From Delphinapterus leucas (Eukaryota > Chordata > Mammalia > Artiodactyla > Monodontidae): DNA of 64,000 bases. Shown here piece after piece: positions 50,261-62,102 of this stretch. Made by a program: the position numbers and the translations under genes. The notes beneath the pieces were generated by a model. That model was not told where the DNA came from and ran no database searches. It saw only the letters and a list, made by a program, of their open reading frames with translations. The stretch covers positions 9,284,354 to 9,348,353 of the forward strand of contig NW_022098031.1 of NCBI RefSeq assembly GCF_002288925.2, given 5' to 3'. Within the stretch, counting starts at the first letter, position 1, and every line of letters begins with the position of its first letter.

Positions 50261-50752
50261 GACCCCCGCCGTGACCCCCGTCGTTCCGACTTCCCTCGAG
50301 GCGGCGGCGGAAGGTGGGAGCGGCGATTGCCTACGGGACAGGGTTGGGGGTGGGTAGACCGCTTCCCGCGCGTTCGAGACGGGTTGGGGAGGAGCGCTTC
50401 ACTCCCTCACCTTCCTCCCCGCGGCCTCCACCGTTTCTCTCACCGACTCGTGGGGAGGTTCGTAGCTTCTCCGCAGTCGTTACAGCGAGCAGGGCGTCTG
50501 CGGCCCCTACGGCTCCCCTGGGGCCGGGTTGCTTCGCAAGGACCACGGGCCCTAGGTCCGAGGAGGACCGCGGGCTCCAGGGGCGGGGAATGATGAGGTG
50601 GCGTCGGTCCGCCCTCCCTAGGGACGCGAAACGTGTTTGTGTTTGTGTTCGTGTCGGACACCCCGCCCCCCTTCACGTCCGCCTCGTCCCGGCCCCACCT
50701 AGCTCCAGCCACCTGAAACTGATCTGATCACTATCCCCTTGTCTTCCCTCAG

Positions 50753-50823
50753 CCCGCGAAACCTCCGGTGCTTGTTCACGCACTTCCAGGGACTGGCAGC
50801 ACATCACCATCACCTCTTGAGAA
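50753..50823 (+). other. Candidate internal exon of a divergent (+ strand) transcript
   Basis: A strong pyrimidine tract ending TTCCCTCAG (AG at 50751-50752) is followed 71 nt later by a good donor, GAA|GTGAGTT (GT at 50824-50825). It points away from CNOT2 on the opposite strand of the same island. A weaker upstream donor, GGAAG|GTGGGAG, with its GT at 50314, could end a first exon. Two of the three frames are open through the exon, but I recognise no protein. A promoter-divergent noncoding RNA is the most likely identity. Confidence 0.4.
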
Positions 50824-52067
50824 GTGAGTTCCCCTCAGCCAAAAACCCTTGGTATTTTCTACTCACCCCCCTTCCTTTTTTGTTGTTGTTTTTTAACTTG
50901 TCGGGAGGGAGCATATTGGAGAGCAGGTTTTTAAAATACTGTTGGGTGAGCTTTGCTGAGTTAGATTTATAGCACTTTTCTCGCTCCCACTCCCCAGTCC
51001 CCACGTAAGCTGGAGTGACTGCGCTGTCACCAAGACCGTTTGAAATTATGGTGGCTTTGGGGGAAACTTCAGGAGAGTGAAGTCTCTGCTTCCCAGAAAA
51101 ATAATTGTCAAAGTGAAATTAATTTTATTTTCTTTGAAATAATAAATCTCTGTCTATTCCTTTGTGTATTGATCAACACTTCCCTTTTTACTTGACATTT
51201 TTGGACCTAAAAAGAGCCTCTGCATGCGTGTTTAGGAATTGTGTAGTTCATTGTTCATTCCTTTCTACTTGAGTAATAGAATTCACTACTGTAAAGTACA
51301 ATTCATTTGGAGTAAGTAAAATTTCTACTTCCCTTGTTTTGTTTCTTTTATAAAATCATCCTTTCCTTCCAAAAATTTACTGTGGTTCAATTTAAAATTT
51401 ATCACTGAAGGGCAAGAGGCATCTGTCAGTCATAAACAGCAAGAAAAATAAGCATACTATAAAATAATAGGTGACTTTGTTGTGTTTACAGAGTACAAGG
51501 TATTTTGATAAATTAGCTGATGTAGCCAGTAGAAAATGTTTTGCCTGGTTATTCATTTCATTAAACATTCTGCTTCATTGTGTTTTTTTACTTAAGGAAA
51601 ATTCAAGGAGGAGCAACACTATGTTCTTCCTTACCTTTTTCTTCCCCTTCCCCCAACAGTTCCTTCCTGCTTCTTCAGCTTTCTCTTCTACTATGTAAGA
51701 TGGTGTGTTAAAATGTTGACTCTACCTCTAAGTATATGTCATACATATAGGTATATTAATACATATATCTGTGTATTATTGAGCATTTTAATCTATTAAT
51801 AACTTGAAAGTTTAACTATTAATATTTGGAATTGTAAGATGAAATGATAAAAGTGGGGTATGCGTCTATGTATATAGTAACATCAAGTATTACTTACCAT
51901 TCTAATCTATTAGTTTGACTTATATAGAGCATAGGACTTTGTTAAAGCCAAAAGATGACCCTTATTTTTATCCCCATGTTTACTCAGAGCACAAATTTTT
52001 GGGGGGGTGTTTGTTTGTTTGTTTGTTTTTAATGGTGCCTCGGGTCTCTCAACACCCAATTCTGTGA

Positions 52068-52200
52068 ATTTTATTTTATTTTTTTATTTTTTGGCCACAC
52101 CACATGGCATGTGGGATCTAGTTCCCTGACCAGGGATCGAACCTGTGCCCCTTGCATTGGGAGCGCGGAGTCTTAACCGCTGGACTGCCAGGGAAGTCCC
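52068..52200 (-). mobile_element. Short Bov-tA-type SINE
   Basis: On the minus strand it starts 'gggacttccctggcagtcc', has B box 'ggttcgatccctggtc' and ends 'gtggccaaaaaataaaaa'. Confidence 0.92.
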
Positions 52201-52949
52201 ACAAGTTTTAAATAGTATAAACTTTGGTAAAATTGGAGAGATCACTTCCAAAAGGAGACAGGTCTAATTTGAGGGTTTTGTTCCCTTGGGTATTTTACTG
52301 GAAAAGATAGAGCAGCAAGCATTTTCATGGTAAATGTGTAGCATAGCAGTGTTGGGGGAAAAATACACTGATACTATTGTTTTCTTGAGAATGCTATTTG
52401 TTTAGGATAAATTTACTTTAAGCCTTGTTGAGAACAAGTTTAAAATAGTTCTATTAGTGGTGCCCAATCTTTCATAAGTTTGTGAAATTTGTTTAATACC
52501 TACCTTAGAGGTAGCTTCTAGGTATTAAATAAACCAACATTTCTTAGATTTATGGCTTTCTAATAAGCACTCTAAGTAGTACATTTTTAATATTGTCCTG
52601 TTGCTTCTAAAAGTTCGTCTTTATCGCTAATATTGATAAAATTTGCCCATTTGGTAGGTTGTGAGTTTTTTCTTTAAACTATTCACTTTGATAGATTGTC
52701 TTACTTGAAAAATAGGCCATACTGAGTATGTGTTTTATGTGTGTTTGAAATGTAAGATGCATCTTATAGAAAAATTACCGATTTAGATTGAGAAAAAAAT
52801 TCCTTATTAAGGGAAGAATGACTTTGTACATAACTAGTTGTAGAAAAGGGAGGCCTCCCATTTTTTAAAAGGTATAGACAATCCTGAAAATCTTACCATG
52901 CCAAGGAATAAAAAAGAGGCATCTCAAAATTAGCATATGCTGAAACAGA

Positions 52950-54295
52950 ATATTTGAATCCAAATTGTCTTCCTGTAGTCTTTCTGATTTCCGTAAACAG
53001 TACTGCCAACAGTTCACTCACTTGCTTAGGCAAAAAAGTAGGAATCTTCTGTGATTCCTCACACTCTCGGTTCAATTCATCAGCTCTTCCTTGTGTTTAT
53101 TCTGCATTCAACCACTTCTCATCACCTCTGATGCTACCACCCTGTCCAAGCCACCATCATCACTTGCACAGCAATATCCATACTATCTCTGCTTCCACTT
53201 TTCCCTGCACCCCTTTTAAACCAATCTCCATACCAGCCAGGGTGATCATTTAAAAAACTTGATGAGGTTATGTTACTTGTTTAAAAGCCTGCAGTGGTTT
53301 CCTCGAAATCGAATAAAATCCAATTTCCTTACCATGGCCTTTAAAACTGCATAATCTGACTCCTGCCTTCCTCTCCAACCTCATCTTACTCTCACCCTTC
53401 TCATTGCCTCCCTTCTGTTTCTGTCACGTACCAAGCTTTTTTCAGTCTGTAGCAAACAACGACTGTTAGTTATCCCCTAAAATTTCTCCATTTTTTTCAT
53501 AGTAATAGACATGGACATATGGCTGTCCAGAATAAAGACTGTATTTTCTAGCCTCCCTGTGGCCATGTGATAGTTCTGGCCAATGTGTTATAAGCAGATA
53601 TGTGGCTTCTTTCCAGAACCAACCTTAAAAGATAGCTGGTGCACATCTTCAGTCCTTTGCTTCTTTTCTTCTTATATCCTGGACCCTGGAATATAGATGT
53701 GATGGCCTAGGACTCTAGCTGCCAATTTGGGTCATATGCAAGCTCCCCCATCCTAGGGGTGGCAAAACCTCAACCTAGAGAAAATATGCGTCCTTGACTT
53801 TTCTAGAGTACCATATCAGCCCTGCACTCCTTACATACAGATTTTGGTGTGAGGAAAATGTAAACTTCTGTCTTGCTAAAGCCACTATTTTTAGGGCATC
53901 TTATTCTCAATTGAACTTAACTGATACTCCATCTCAGGACGTTTGCTCTCCAATTTTTTTTTTCTGCCTGGGATGTGGTTTCTCTATGTCTGTATGGCTA
54001 ACTCATTCTCATCCTTCAGTTCTTAATTCAGATATCATTTCTGACTAGCCTTCCCTGGCAACCATATCTAAAGTAGCTCCTTTTCCCATTTACTTTCTTT
54101 TACATGACCCTCTGTTTTCTGAATAGCATTTGTAATTGTATCATTATCTTCTTTATTGTTGATTGTTTCCCTACTAAAAATGAAAGTTCCATGGGAGCAG
54201 AGAGTACATCTGTTTGGTTCACTACTTTATCCTCACACATAGTATACATTAGATAAGTACTGTCGAATGAATGAGACAGTGAATAAATGAACCAT
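52950..54295 (+). repeat. L2 element, interrupted at about 53456-53934
   Basis: Two L2 segments lie in order. The first is 52950-53455 ('gatgctaccaccctgtccaa', 'agcctgcagtggtttcctc'). The second is 53935-54295 ('ggacgtttgctctccaa', 'aaagttccatgggagcagag', 'gaatgaatgagac'). The intervening block looks like another old repeat ('cctccctgtggccatgtga', 'ttctggccaatgtgtta') that I cannot name. Confidence 0.7.
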
Positions 54296-54774
54296 TGAAT
54301 GAATGAAGTAGATCCTTATCCAAGATTAGGTACACTTTTTAAAAATAAAAAGTCTTAAGTTTTCCTTCAACACATAATGTATAAAATCCAGGGTAGGAAT
54401 CAGCTAGGAGAAATAGTGCTAAACTAATGGTATATGCCTAACTTCCAGGCCTTGATGATGAAGATGTATACCTTTTTCTGGTATATATAATAAGAAGGTT
54501 ATTACAGGAAAAAAGCTTAATTGGTGAAGCAAACTGGCAAATCAGAAAGCACTGCAAAATAATACCTAGGGCAGAAACTCCACTACGTAGAGGGAGTGAT
54601 TATGTAACTTACTGGATCTCAGATTCTTCACCTAAAATATACGTAAGACTCTTAAACTTTGAATGGTAGTGTTATAAAGGTTTAATAGTAAGTCCAACTT
54701 ATGAGTGACCTAACATGTTAAACATTAATTTGTTCTTCAGGTATTATTTTAACAGGTGATTGATTATGTCTTGA

Positions 54775-55200
54775 TAATACTGGCAAGGGTTCAAAGAAAC
54801 AGGGCTTCTTATACTGCTCAGAGTATAAAATTGGCACATTTCTAGTATGCAGTTTGGCAATATGTATCAAAAGCCTTGAGCATATACATTTGACACTGCA
54901 ATTCCTCTTCTAGAAATGTATCATAGGAAGTAAGGATATGTGTAACAATTTAATTACAAGAGTGTTCGTTATTGCATTGTTTGTTAGGATTCTGGTAAAT
55001 AAATCAAGCTACATCCATACAACAGAACAATATTCAGCCATTAAAAATGATATGGAAGAAGTTTTATTGACATATATTAAGTGCAAAGGGAAAGGTTTAA
55101 AATATAATTCCAATTTTGTGAAAAAGTTTGTGTCACAAAGGTCTAACAGGATATGTGCAAGTAATTAATTCAAAACTGCAGAAATAACTGTTGCAGGTAT
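54775..55200 (+). mobile_element. Old L1M/HAL1-like 3' fragment
   Basis: 'Gcagtttggcaatatgtatc', 'atccatacaacagaacaata' and 'ttcagccattaaaaatgata' are old L1 3' region landmarks. Confidence 0.6.
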
Positions 55201-55258
55201 TTTTGTTTCATTAGTTCTATTTCATAGTTTTTAAAAAAATTTTCATAGAATAAATTTT

Positions 55259-55542
55259 ATTTATTTATTTATTTATTTATGGCTGTGTTGGGTCTTTGTT
55301 TCTGTTCGAAGACTTTCTCTAGTTGCGGCGAGCGGGGGCCACTCTTCATTGCCGTGCGTGGACCTCTCACTGTCGCGGCCTCTCTTGTTTCAGAGCACAG
55401 GCTCCAGACGCGCAGGCTCAGTAGTTGTGGCTCACGGGCCCAGTTGTTCCGCAGCATGTGGGATCTTCCCAGACCAGGGCTCGAACCTGTGTCCCCTGCA
55501 TTGGCAGGCAGATTCTCAACCACTGAGCCACTAGGGAAGCCC
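55259..55542 (-). mobile_element. CHR SINE, intermediate form
   Basis: On the minus strand it starts 'gggcttccctagtggctca'. It combines 'cgcgtctggagcctgtgctc' of the short cetacean type with the 'gagtggcccccgctcgccgc' segment of the long type. The duplication agaataaatttt flanks it (55247 and 55543). Confidence 0.9.
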
Positions 55543-56169
55543 AGAATAAATTTTTATACTGATTAAAATTCTACCTTTAAAGAAAAAAGTGGATAATTTG
55601 GGGAAATAGTTTCATATACTCAGTTGCCAAGCCTGATGTCTTTTATCCTTTCTTCTTCCCATGCCCCACAACTAATTACCATTTCTTGTTTTACGTTCTA
55701 AATACTTCTAGGATCCTCCCATACGTCTCCATTCCTTCAACCATTCTCGTAATCATTCCCTCATAATCTCTCATCTGAACTTTGAAAGAGATTTTTTTTA
55801 AAAACTGTTCTTTCTTCATGAAGTTTTATGTCTCTCCAGTCTTCAAGACTACCACCAGATTTTACAGTACACATTTTCGGAGACCCCCGCCCCCTCCACC
55901 CCCCACATAAAATCTTTATAATGATGCCTCCTCCACTACAGGATAAAAGTGCAAACTCCTTTCCATGAGGTAGAAAGCCCTTCATGTTATAACACCTTCC
56001 TACATTTGTAGCCTTAGGTACTACTTGGGGTTCTAGCCTAATACTCGATGCTGCTTCATACTTCAAACCTTGCAGTTTTCTTCCCTCTGCTTTGAGTGAC
56101 CTCCTCCTCCCCCCAAAATGTCTTAAACCAGCACAGTCTCCTATGCTGGTTTAAAAAATATGTCCACAA

Positions 56170-56287
56170 GGGAATTCCCTGTCGGTCCAGTAGTTAGGAC
56201 TCCACACCCTCACTGCCGAGGGCATGGGTTCGATCCCTGGTAGGGGTACTAAGATCCCGCAAGCCATGCGGCACAGCCAAAAAAAAA
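56170..56287 (+). mobile_element. Short Bov-tA-type SINE
   Basis: It starts 'gggaattccctgtcggtcc', with B box 'gggttcgatccctggtag'. Flanks atgtccacaa (56160) and atgtccgcag (56288) are a target duplication with two changes. Confidence 0.9.
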
Positions 56288-56304
56288 ATGTCCGCAGAAT
56301 CTTT

Positions 56305-56785
56305 GATATTTCATTCTTCAAGAAGTGGAACTACTTAATTCACCTCCTTCTGAGTACACGTTGAACTTTGTGACTTTCTTCTAGTAAATAGAATAAGAAG
56401 TGACCATGACTCTCGAGACTAGGTCATAAGAGGCATTGAGACTTCTTCCTCTTGCATATTCTCTTGAATCACTCCAAGGGAAGCCAGCTGCCATGTCATA
56501 GGACACTCAGGCAGCCTGTAGAGAAGCCTGTGTGCCAAGGAAATGAAATCTAACAGCTGACAAGGAACCAAAGCCTGCCAACACCTGTGTGAGTGAACTT
56601 AGAAGCAAATCCTTGGTCCTCCTTGAGATGCTTCCAGCCCCAGCCGATAGCTTGACTGCAACTTCACAAGAGACCCTGAACCAGAACCAGCTAGCTAAGC
56701 CCCTCCTGAATCTGACAAAATTTGCCTGAAGCTGCTATGGTTTGGGTTAATTTGTTATTCGGTAATAGAACCAAAACATCTTCCT
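56305..56785 (+). mobile_element. MLT1-type MaLR LTR
   Basis: 'Aggcagcctgtagagaagcc', 'gcttgactgcaacttcac', 'aagagaccctgaaccagaac' and 'gggttaatttgttattcgg' follow MLT1C/D-like order. Confidence 0.7.
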
Positions 56786-57536
56786 TTGGGACTCGTGTGA
56801 AATTTTTCTGAACCCACTTTTTTCTTCACTTCCTATGGAATTGGGTTTTGCCCAACTAGACAATGAGCTGTTTACAGGCAAGAGCTATGCTCCTTTATCT
56901 TTTTTCCCCATTTCTAGCACAGTATTGACAGATGTTAAGTCCTCAGAAATATTTTGCCAGAAGGAAGTGAAAAATTCTTTGACCAATTGTAAGCAACTTG
57001 AGAGTAGAGACCCTGTATTTTTATCATTTTATCTTCCTTTACACAGAATAGGAAAGAAGATAAGCAGATGCTCCAGAGAGATCTATGTGATAAATAAGGT
57101 TAGACCTAAGTGTTTTTACATCAACAAGTGTTTTTAGCACTGATATGCTCAGCATTGCACTGAAAAGAGTTGTGAGCAACATGATTTGATTAGAGAAAAA
57201 TATAATCAGGAAATAGTAATAGCAGCAACAGATAAAGCAAACACTTAGACCCACCACGTACCAGACACTGTTTTAAGCATTTTTTCTGTATTAACTCATG
57301 AAATCCTTACATCTACTTTTATGTGCTAGAAATTGCTAAAAATCTGTGGTACGGACTATAAATTCTCTGCTAGATCAGAAAAGGGAAGGGAGATCAGACT
57401 GGTGTGTCTGTCAGGGATAACTTCACCACGTGGCTGTTTAAGTTCCATGTTCAGTGACATAGTTTGGATAGATGTGGATGAAAGGAAGAGACATTTTCAG
57501 TGAGGGGAATAACATGAGGAAAGGTAGCTTGTATTA

Positions 57537-57903
57537 GTTTGCCAGAGCTGCCATAACAGAGTACCACCAACTGGATGGCTTAAACAAACAAATTTATTTC
57601 CTCACAGTTCTGGAGGCCAGAAGTCCAAGAAAGGTTTGGTTTCTTCCAAAGGCCTCTGTCCTTGACTTGTAGATGTCTGTTTCATGTTCATGTGGTGTTT
57701 TCCCTGTAAGTGAGTCTGTCTCCAAATTTCCCTTTTTTATAAAAACACTAGTCATATTGGATTAGGGCATACCTGTATGACCTCATTTAACCTTAATTAC
57801 CTTCTTAGATGTCCTGTCTCCAAATACAGTCATATTGTGAGCTACTGGGGATAAGTACCTCATAAATTTGGGAGCCGGGGGACAATTCAGGCTAACTCAG
57901 AAG
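57537..57903 (-). mobile_element. MLT1/MST-type MaLR LTR
   Basis: The plus-strand text 'tgtattagtttgccagagct', 'ctcacagttctggaggcc', 'catattggattagggcatac' and 'gggggacaattcaggc' is the reverse complement of a MaLR LTR. Confidence 0.75.
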
Positions 57904-60009
57904 CAGAAATGAGCATAGGCCAGAGACTAGAAGCGGCCTAAGACAAGCAGAGGGGGCTAGTGGAATTTATGTATCAAGAGAATAAGGTTGCAGGATTTGG
58001 GAGTATTTTAAATGTCAGGCGGAAAGAGTTGATATGGATGACTTTCGCTAAGTCATTGCTAATCAATCCATTCCCAAAGTTTAGTCAGCACTTAAAAAAG
58101 AAAAAGTTAAATATTATAGAATCCTTTATAGTACTTGTTTTTATCATATCCACTTTTATCACCTAACATCACTGCTCTAATCTTACCAAGATAATTAAAT
58201 TATCTGTGAATCATCTCAAAACTAATGAGATATAAGTTTTTACCTGTTCAAATGAATATCATAAAATAAATATTGATTCTTTTGCAGGATGTTTCCCCAG
58301 AAGAATCAACAAAATGCACTTGGCCCTTGAGATACAGTTCAGCCCTGAAAGGGTTAAATATAAATTTTAACATTGTTTCTAACTATCCATTTCACATTAC
58401 AGCGTTTGATAACAGTCAAAAGTCTGGCACAAAAAATTATACACATTTGTGCAATGCATGCTAGAAACAGCAGCTTTGAAATCGGGAGTAAGCATTTGTT
58501 TCAAAAAGGAACCCTCTGTTAATTATCTGGTTAAACGTGAATAGTTAATTTAGTCCACAAAGATTGCATTGGTAATAATCTGTGAGGACACATGATACCA
58601 GTTTCATTTAAACAAAACAGTTACCACAAATAAGTCTGTGCAGTAAGAGTGACAAATATTTCAGTAATACATACACCAAGATGCCTTAAAGTTGCCAAGG
58701 TTTAAGAAAAGTCAGCAACACGTTAAATATACTAGTGTTCAACTCTGAAATCTTTCAAAATATGAAGGGAATAAAGCCTTTAGCTTGCCTTCCCAGTCTC
58801 ACAAATTCAGTAGGACTAATAAAAAGTGTCACTGGATCACAGGCTCAGTTTCTATGTATATTTTAAGAAATTGCATAGAATCGTAAGAGCGTAAGATCTA
58901 AAACAAAATTTTTTCAAAAACAGCATACTGTTTACATGAAGCATTCACCATTCTAAAATGAGAGTCATTATTGACGGTAAATGACCAGCATCTCTAAGAA
59001 TGCTATCATTTGGGGGAGGGGGACATGTTCCATGGTACTATTCTTCTTAAGATCACTTTTTATGATCTTCCACACAGATTGAGGTTACTGTTTACTTTTA
59101 GAAAAGCATTTTATAATGCTTGAGAATCTTTATTAAACTTCATTTTGTTTTAATCTCATAATGATGACAACAGTGACACTGTATCACACACATGACCAAA
59201 ATATTCTTATCTTCAACCTGTCACCTATACATTTCATGCAATATTTGTTGCTTAAAAATACCACAATGACAATGAAAGTAAAATAAGAAAATCTGGACAG
59301 TTCCTTAGAGTTTGTCATATAAGGATTTCTCCTATAATGAGCTTCCAAAGCTTTGCATTATTTTCATGGCATTTTTCCTGAACTCTTTGTAAATTTTCTG
59401 TATCCTTTTTGAGTTGTTTTCCAGATATGAACATAAAAGTATGTTTTTAATATAACCAGTTTTGAGAATAGTAGAATAAATGCTTCCTCATCTTAATATG
59501 ATGTTCTCTTCTGACTTGGTATTCATTTCTCATTTGTTATTCAAATGTGACTGATTCTCAATTTTGTACCCCACATTGTGTCTTATTATTTAGTTCTCAA
59601 GAAAGCTACATAACTTCCCCCATATTCTTGTATGCCATATGTATGTGGCAGATCCCCAGTTTAAACTTGTGAGCCATATCTTGCCCTTCAAGTATCCAGT
59701 TCTTGTAGAGAATTGCTCTCATTTTATTTCTCATCACCTTTGGAATTGATGACAGCAATATTAAAGCCACTTAATATTCTCAGCCGAACATTAAAGATGT
59801 TATTACTCTCTAGTGCTTTCATGGGTCACTATCACCTAAAAAATAGGTAGCCTGAAAGTAAAAGCCAAATTAATGAGGCAACCAGTGAGAAGAATATGAG
59901 ATCCTTGGTAACCATAGAGTGGCTGCCACAAACCAATCAGCACAAGAAAACCTCAACAACAGCAGTTCGACGTAAAATAGGTGGTCAATATTGGCCTGAT
60001 AATAATTAA

Positions 60010-60195
60010 CAACTACGACTTAATTTGGCATCTACTAAATTGCAAGCACCATAGTTACATAATTCCACTCAATCTGCATAACATGAGATAGGTAGTATTT
60101 GCACTTTACAGATGGAGAAATGGAAGCTTTAAGAGGCTTTAAGAGAGGTCTTAGATTACACAGATTGTTTCTAACTTCAGAGCCTGTTCTCTTTT
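60010..60195 (+). repeat. MIR
   Basis: 'Tttgcactttacagatggag', 'aaatggaagctttaagagg' and 'ttagattacacagattgt' match the MIR core. Confidence 0.6.
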
Positions 60196-61184
60196 ATTGT
60201 TAGGGTATGTAATTTTTTAAATATTGTGTATAATGTTTTTATATATACATTTTCATGGAGTGAGGGTTCTTAGATTTCATAAGATTCTCTAAGGGGTCCC
60301 TACTGAAAAATAAGTCTGAGAACCACTAAAACTCATTATGAGTTCAGTGCCATTATTGTGAGGAAGAAAGTAATGCTGAGATAGTTTGGCTGAGTCATTC
60401 AAATGAATAAATGTGGAGAAGCTAGGTAGATTATTAAAATTCTGGCTCAGCTAACATTGAGTTTCAATTTTGCATCAGCCATACGGATTATACAGTACTG
60501 TTTCTCAATCTTGAATATATAGGAACACCTTGTAAGAATTGTGTATACCCAGTGTGACAAATTATTTTTATTATACAGGAGGAAACTTGGTTTAAGCCTA
60601 TGCTGATAGCTCTTTTTAACTATTAATCTGGAAAAAATCGAAATTAAACTAAAATATTTTCAATTAATTACATTAATTTTAATGTAACAAAGAATATTGT
60701 TTTGCTGAGCCTAAATCATCACTGGAAATCAATACAGCACAGATTTGTTTTATTTTAGGATACCTATATTGCTATATGGTAACTCAATTTTCCCGCCAGT
60801 TTTCTCTATTATAATAAATTTTTTTAAAGCCTTTGTTCCAGAAACAAGCAATCACAGCTTTTGGCCTTTACCTGGCATGTATGCATCCTTCATTTGTTTG
60901 TTTCTCTTCTTTACTGTAGCTCAGGTCAATTTAAGTCTTATAGCTTGGTTCCAATTTATAAAAACAAACAAGAACATGGCATTCAAATCAGGCAAAAGTA
61001 TTTTATATAGTGGTCTTCCCTGTGATCCAAAGTATAGTTTTTAATTTTTAAATTATTTTTGAAATGAAATTTCAAAACTAAAGATGAGAAACCAGAGATA
61101 TTTGATGAGAAATCAGAGATATTCAAGAATATGTTAGTGAATCACCAGGGATTTGAGAAGCAAAGGTTAAGAGCTTAGGATTTC

Positions 61185-61400
61185 AGAATAGCTCAGACCT
61201 GGAGTTATATCCAACTAAAACACAGGCAAGCTGAGTGCCCTTAGGCAAGATGCTTAACCTCCCCAAGCCTCAGTTTTGTTACTTGAAAATTGTATGCAGA
61301 AATATTATCATGCCTTCCAGAGTTAAAATTTGTATGAGATGATCTATGTAAATGCTTAGCATGATATATAGAATGACCCAAACACTCAAAAAATAGTAGT
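61185..61400 (+). repeat. MIR
   Basis: 'Agtgcccttaggcaagatg', 'cttaacctccccaagcctca' and 'atgtaaatgcttagcatga' are well-preserved MIR landmarks. Confidence 0.75.
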
Positions 61401-61530
61401 TGCTATGATGGTAATATTTTTATGTGAACTACCATTATAATCTAAGAATTTTAAATAAAGAGAGAAACATAATTATTTAGGGAACATCTGAAAGGGAAAA
61501 TGCAAGAAAATGATAGACTGTAAAAATGGC

Positions 61531-62102
61531 CACTTACATTTGCAGCAACATGGATGCAACTAGAGATTCTAATACTAAAAGTCAGAAAGAGAAAGACAAA
61601 TACCATATGATATCACTTATATGTGGAATCTAAAATATGGCACAGGGACGTCCCTAGTGGTCCAGTGGTTAAAAATCTGTGCTCCCACTGCAGGTGGCAC
61701 GGGTTTGTTCCCTGGTCAAGGAACTAAGATCCCACATGCCGAGCTGTGCTGCCAAATAAAAAATAAATAAAATAAGGTACAAATGACCCTATCTACAAAA
61801 CAGAAATAGCCTCACAGACACAGAGATCAGACTTGTGGTTGCCTGGGGGGTCGGGGAGGGGGCAGACTGGGAGTTTGGGGTTGGTGGATGCAAACTATTA
61901 CATGGATAAACAACAAGGTTGTTTACATAGAATGGATAAACAACAAGGTCCTACTGTATCTCACAGGGAACTATATCCAATCTCCTGGGATAAACCATAA
62001 TGGAAAAGACTTAAAAAATGTCTCTGTGTATAACTGAGTCACTTTGCTGTACAGCAGAGATTGGCACAGCCTTGTAAATTATACTTCAGTTAAAAAATTT
62101 TT
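61531..62102 (+). mobile_element. 5'-truncated L1 3' end with nested SINE
   Basis: It runs from 'tttgcagcaacatggatgc' to 'attatacttcagttaaaaa'. Imperfect flanks aaaatggccactta (about 61524) and aaaagaccactta (about 62106) fit a target duplication. A short duplication of 'atggataaacaacaaggt' lies at 61902-61950. Confidence 0.85.
61645..61772 (+). mobile_element. Short Bov-tA-type SINE nested in L1
   Basis: It runs from 'gggacgtccctagtggtcc' to a 'gctgccaaataaaaaataaa' tail. L1 sequence continues on both sides ('aaatatggcaca' and 'aataaggtacaaatga'). Confidence 0.88.

Larger units (their letters stand above)
49640..50720. promoter_or_regulatory. CNOT2: CpG island containing the CNOT2 promoter
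   Basis: This roughly 1.1 kb block is strongly GC- and CpG-rich in an otherwise AT-rich window, the usual form of a housekeeping promoter. No TATA box is evident near exon 1. Visible elements include a GGGGCGGGG box at about 50580, a CCCCGCCCCC box at about 50663, an ETS-like ACTTCCG at 50153-50159 and the YY1-type motif at 50206-50217. The left part (49640-50170) lies just inside CNOT2 intron 1. Long open frames on both strands here are a by-product of base composition. Confidence 0.85.

Noticed and set aside
50192..50593. + strand frame beginning near ATGGCGACGTATCC
   Set aside because: The ATG belongs to a YY1-type promoter motif. The product is low-complexity Arg/Gly/Pro, and no protein family is recognised.
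12988..56287. tRNA genes suggested by B-box-like 'ggttcgaaccctgg' sequences
   Set aside because: Each lies in a SINE body with A-rich tail and target duplications. They are tRNA-derived SINEs, not tRNA genes.
58273..58464. Open frame after a TTTTGCAG acceptor-like site at about 58286
   Set aside because: No donor within a reasonable distance, no recognised peptide and no neighbouring exons. The acceptor alone is not enough.
1652..62102. Possibly active L1
   Set aside because: All L1 copies are 5'-truncated and their ORF2 remnants carry stops and frameshifts.
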